A stretch of DNA of 64,000 nt from UBA10347 sp905182135 (GTDB lineage Bacteria; Actinomycetota; Acidimicrobiia; Acidimicrobiales; UBA10347). The notes below the pieces were generated by a model that searched no databases, was not told the origin of the DNA, and worked only from the letters and a program-made list of their open reading frames with translations. This document shows positions 63,637 through 64,000 of this stretch, piece after piece (within the stretch, counting starts at the first letter, position 1; each line of letters starts with the position of its first letter). Where the stretch lies: assembly GCA_963925805.1 (NCBI GenBank), contig CAWUSE010000006.1, forward strand, positions 1 to 64,000, given 5' to 3'. A program made the translations under genes and the position numbers.

Positions 63637-64000
63637 ATGATGGGGAGCGTGCATACGCCCAGCTCAATGCCACTCAGTGCTGGGCGCATCCAGGACCTCT
63701 CGCCCGTGCTGCTCGCCGCCCTCGAACAGACTCGGTCCTCGGCGTGTATCACCACTGCCGACCTGGATCATCCTGGGCCAACCATCGTGTACGTAACCCC
63801 CGCATATTGTGCGATGACCGGCCGCAGCCGAGACGAGGTAATCGGCAGCTCACCTCGCGTGATGCAAGGGCCGCTCACCGACCGCTCTGTCCTTGATCGG
63901 TTGCGCCGCGAGCTGAGCAGTGGCCAGCCTTTTTCTGGCGAGACCGTCAACTACCGGACTGATGGCACGCCATTTCTAATCAGCTGGAGTATCGACCCCG
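63637..64000 (+). CDS. PAS (LOV-like) domain sensor protein, 3' end outside the window
   Basis: An ATG at 63637 (a second at 63640) after an in-frame TAG opens a frame that runs off the right edge. The 121 residues seen form a PAS domain: IVYVTPAYCAMTGRSRDEVIGSSPRVMQGPLTDRSVLDRLRREL, then GETVNYRTDGTPFLISW. This is the pattern of LOV-like PAS domains, but the flavin-binding Cys of GRNCRFLQ is Ser-Pro here, so no light adduct is expected. Output is unknown; GGDEF/EAL or kinase modules are common after such domains. Confidence 0.85.
   Translation, partial: MMGSVHTPSSMPLSAGRIQDLSPVLLAALEQTRSSACITTADLDHPGPTIVYVTPAYCAMTGRSRDEVIGSSPRVMQGPLTDRSVLDRLRRELSSGQPFSGETVNYRTDGTPFLISWSIDP

Noticed and set aside
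1..64000. tRNA, rRNA, insertion sequences or integrases
   Set aside because: I found no cloverleaf ending in CCA-compatible form, no rRNA-like stretch, and no transposase or integrase motif on either strand.

Overview
The window reads as chromosomal DNA from a free-living, aerobic, moderately GC-rich actinobacterium. The evidence is a WhiB regulator, a DUF2510 tail, a P450 with a 3Fe-4S-type ferredoxin, a MhuD-like protein, a DUF222/HNH remnant and a separate cluster of CoA-ester enzymes. The b6f-like respiratory module and the recurring N-terminal IPEHLLKR motif suggest the class Acidimicrobiia. That placement is inference, not proof.

Left part (1-18.3 kb): accessory and metabolic genes. 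They include a secreted protein with EF(N/Y)WS repeats open at the left edge, a MaoC hydratase, a collapsed DUF222-HNH gene, a large orphan protein with three EF-hand-like loops, a rhomboid protease, a Baeyer-Villiger-type monooxygenase, an exported vWA protein translationally coupled to a second exported protein, an MFS permease coupled to a MhuD-like heme oxygenase, a lipase-like lipoprotein, a ferredoxin/P450 pair and acetyl-CoA synthetase. An apparent mscL C-terminal remnant follows.

First respiratory block (18.3-30.6 kb, minus strand): an 11-gene complex I operon, nuoABCD-HIJKLMN, with no nuoE, nuoF or nuoG. Two small membrane-protein genes lie downstream of it. Middle block (30.7-37.7 kb): a dodecin and a dodecin-USP fusion, a decayed Rieske dioxygenase, and a CoA-ester cluster (SDR, MFS, CaiB-type CoA transferase, enoyl-CoA hydratase, SDR).

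Second respiratory block (37.8-60.7 kb, minus strand): one almost gapless run of genes. It encodes a 4-TM protein, a 2x[4Fe-4S] ferredoxin, a cytochrome b split b6f-style into two genes, a Rieske protein, a diheme cytochrome c and an uncharacterised membrane protein. A complete 14-gene nuoA-N operon follows, and then a MidA/NDUFAF7-like methyltransferase, a family known for complex I assembly. A membrane-anchored monoheme cytochrome c is divergent from this run and shares an N-terminal motif with the cytochrome b C-half.

Right end: an aminotransferase, a WhiB protein and the start of a PAS-domain protein cut by the window edge.

How it may fit together (inference): the NADH-type complex I and the b6f-like quinol oxidase form a main chain. 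The EFG-less complex I probably takes electrons from a carrier other than NADH, and a ferredoxin is the obvious candidate. Several genes carry in-frame minisatellites, and at least three genes are in visible decay.
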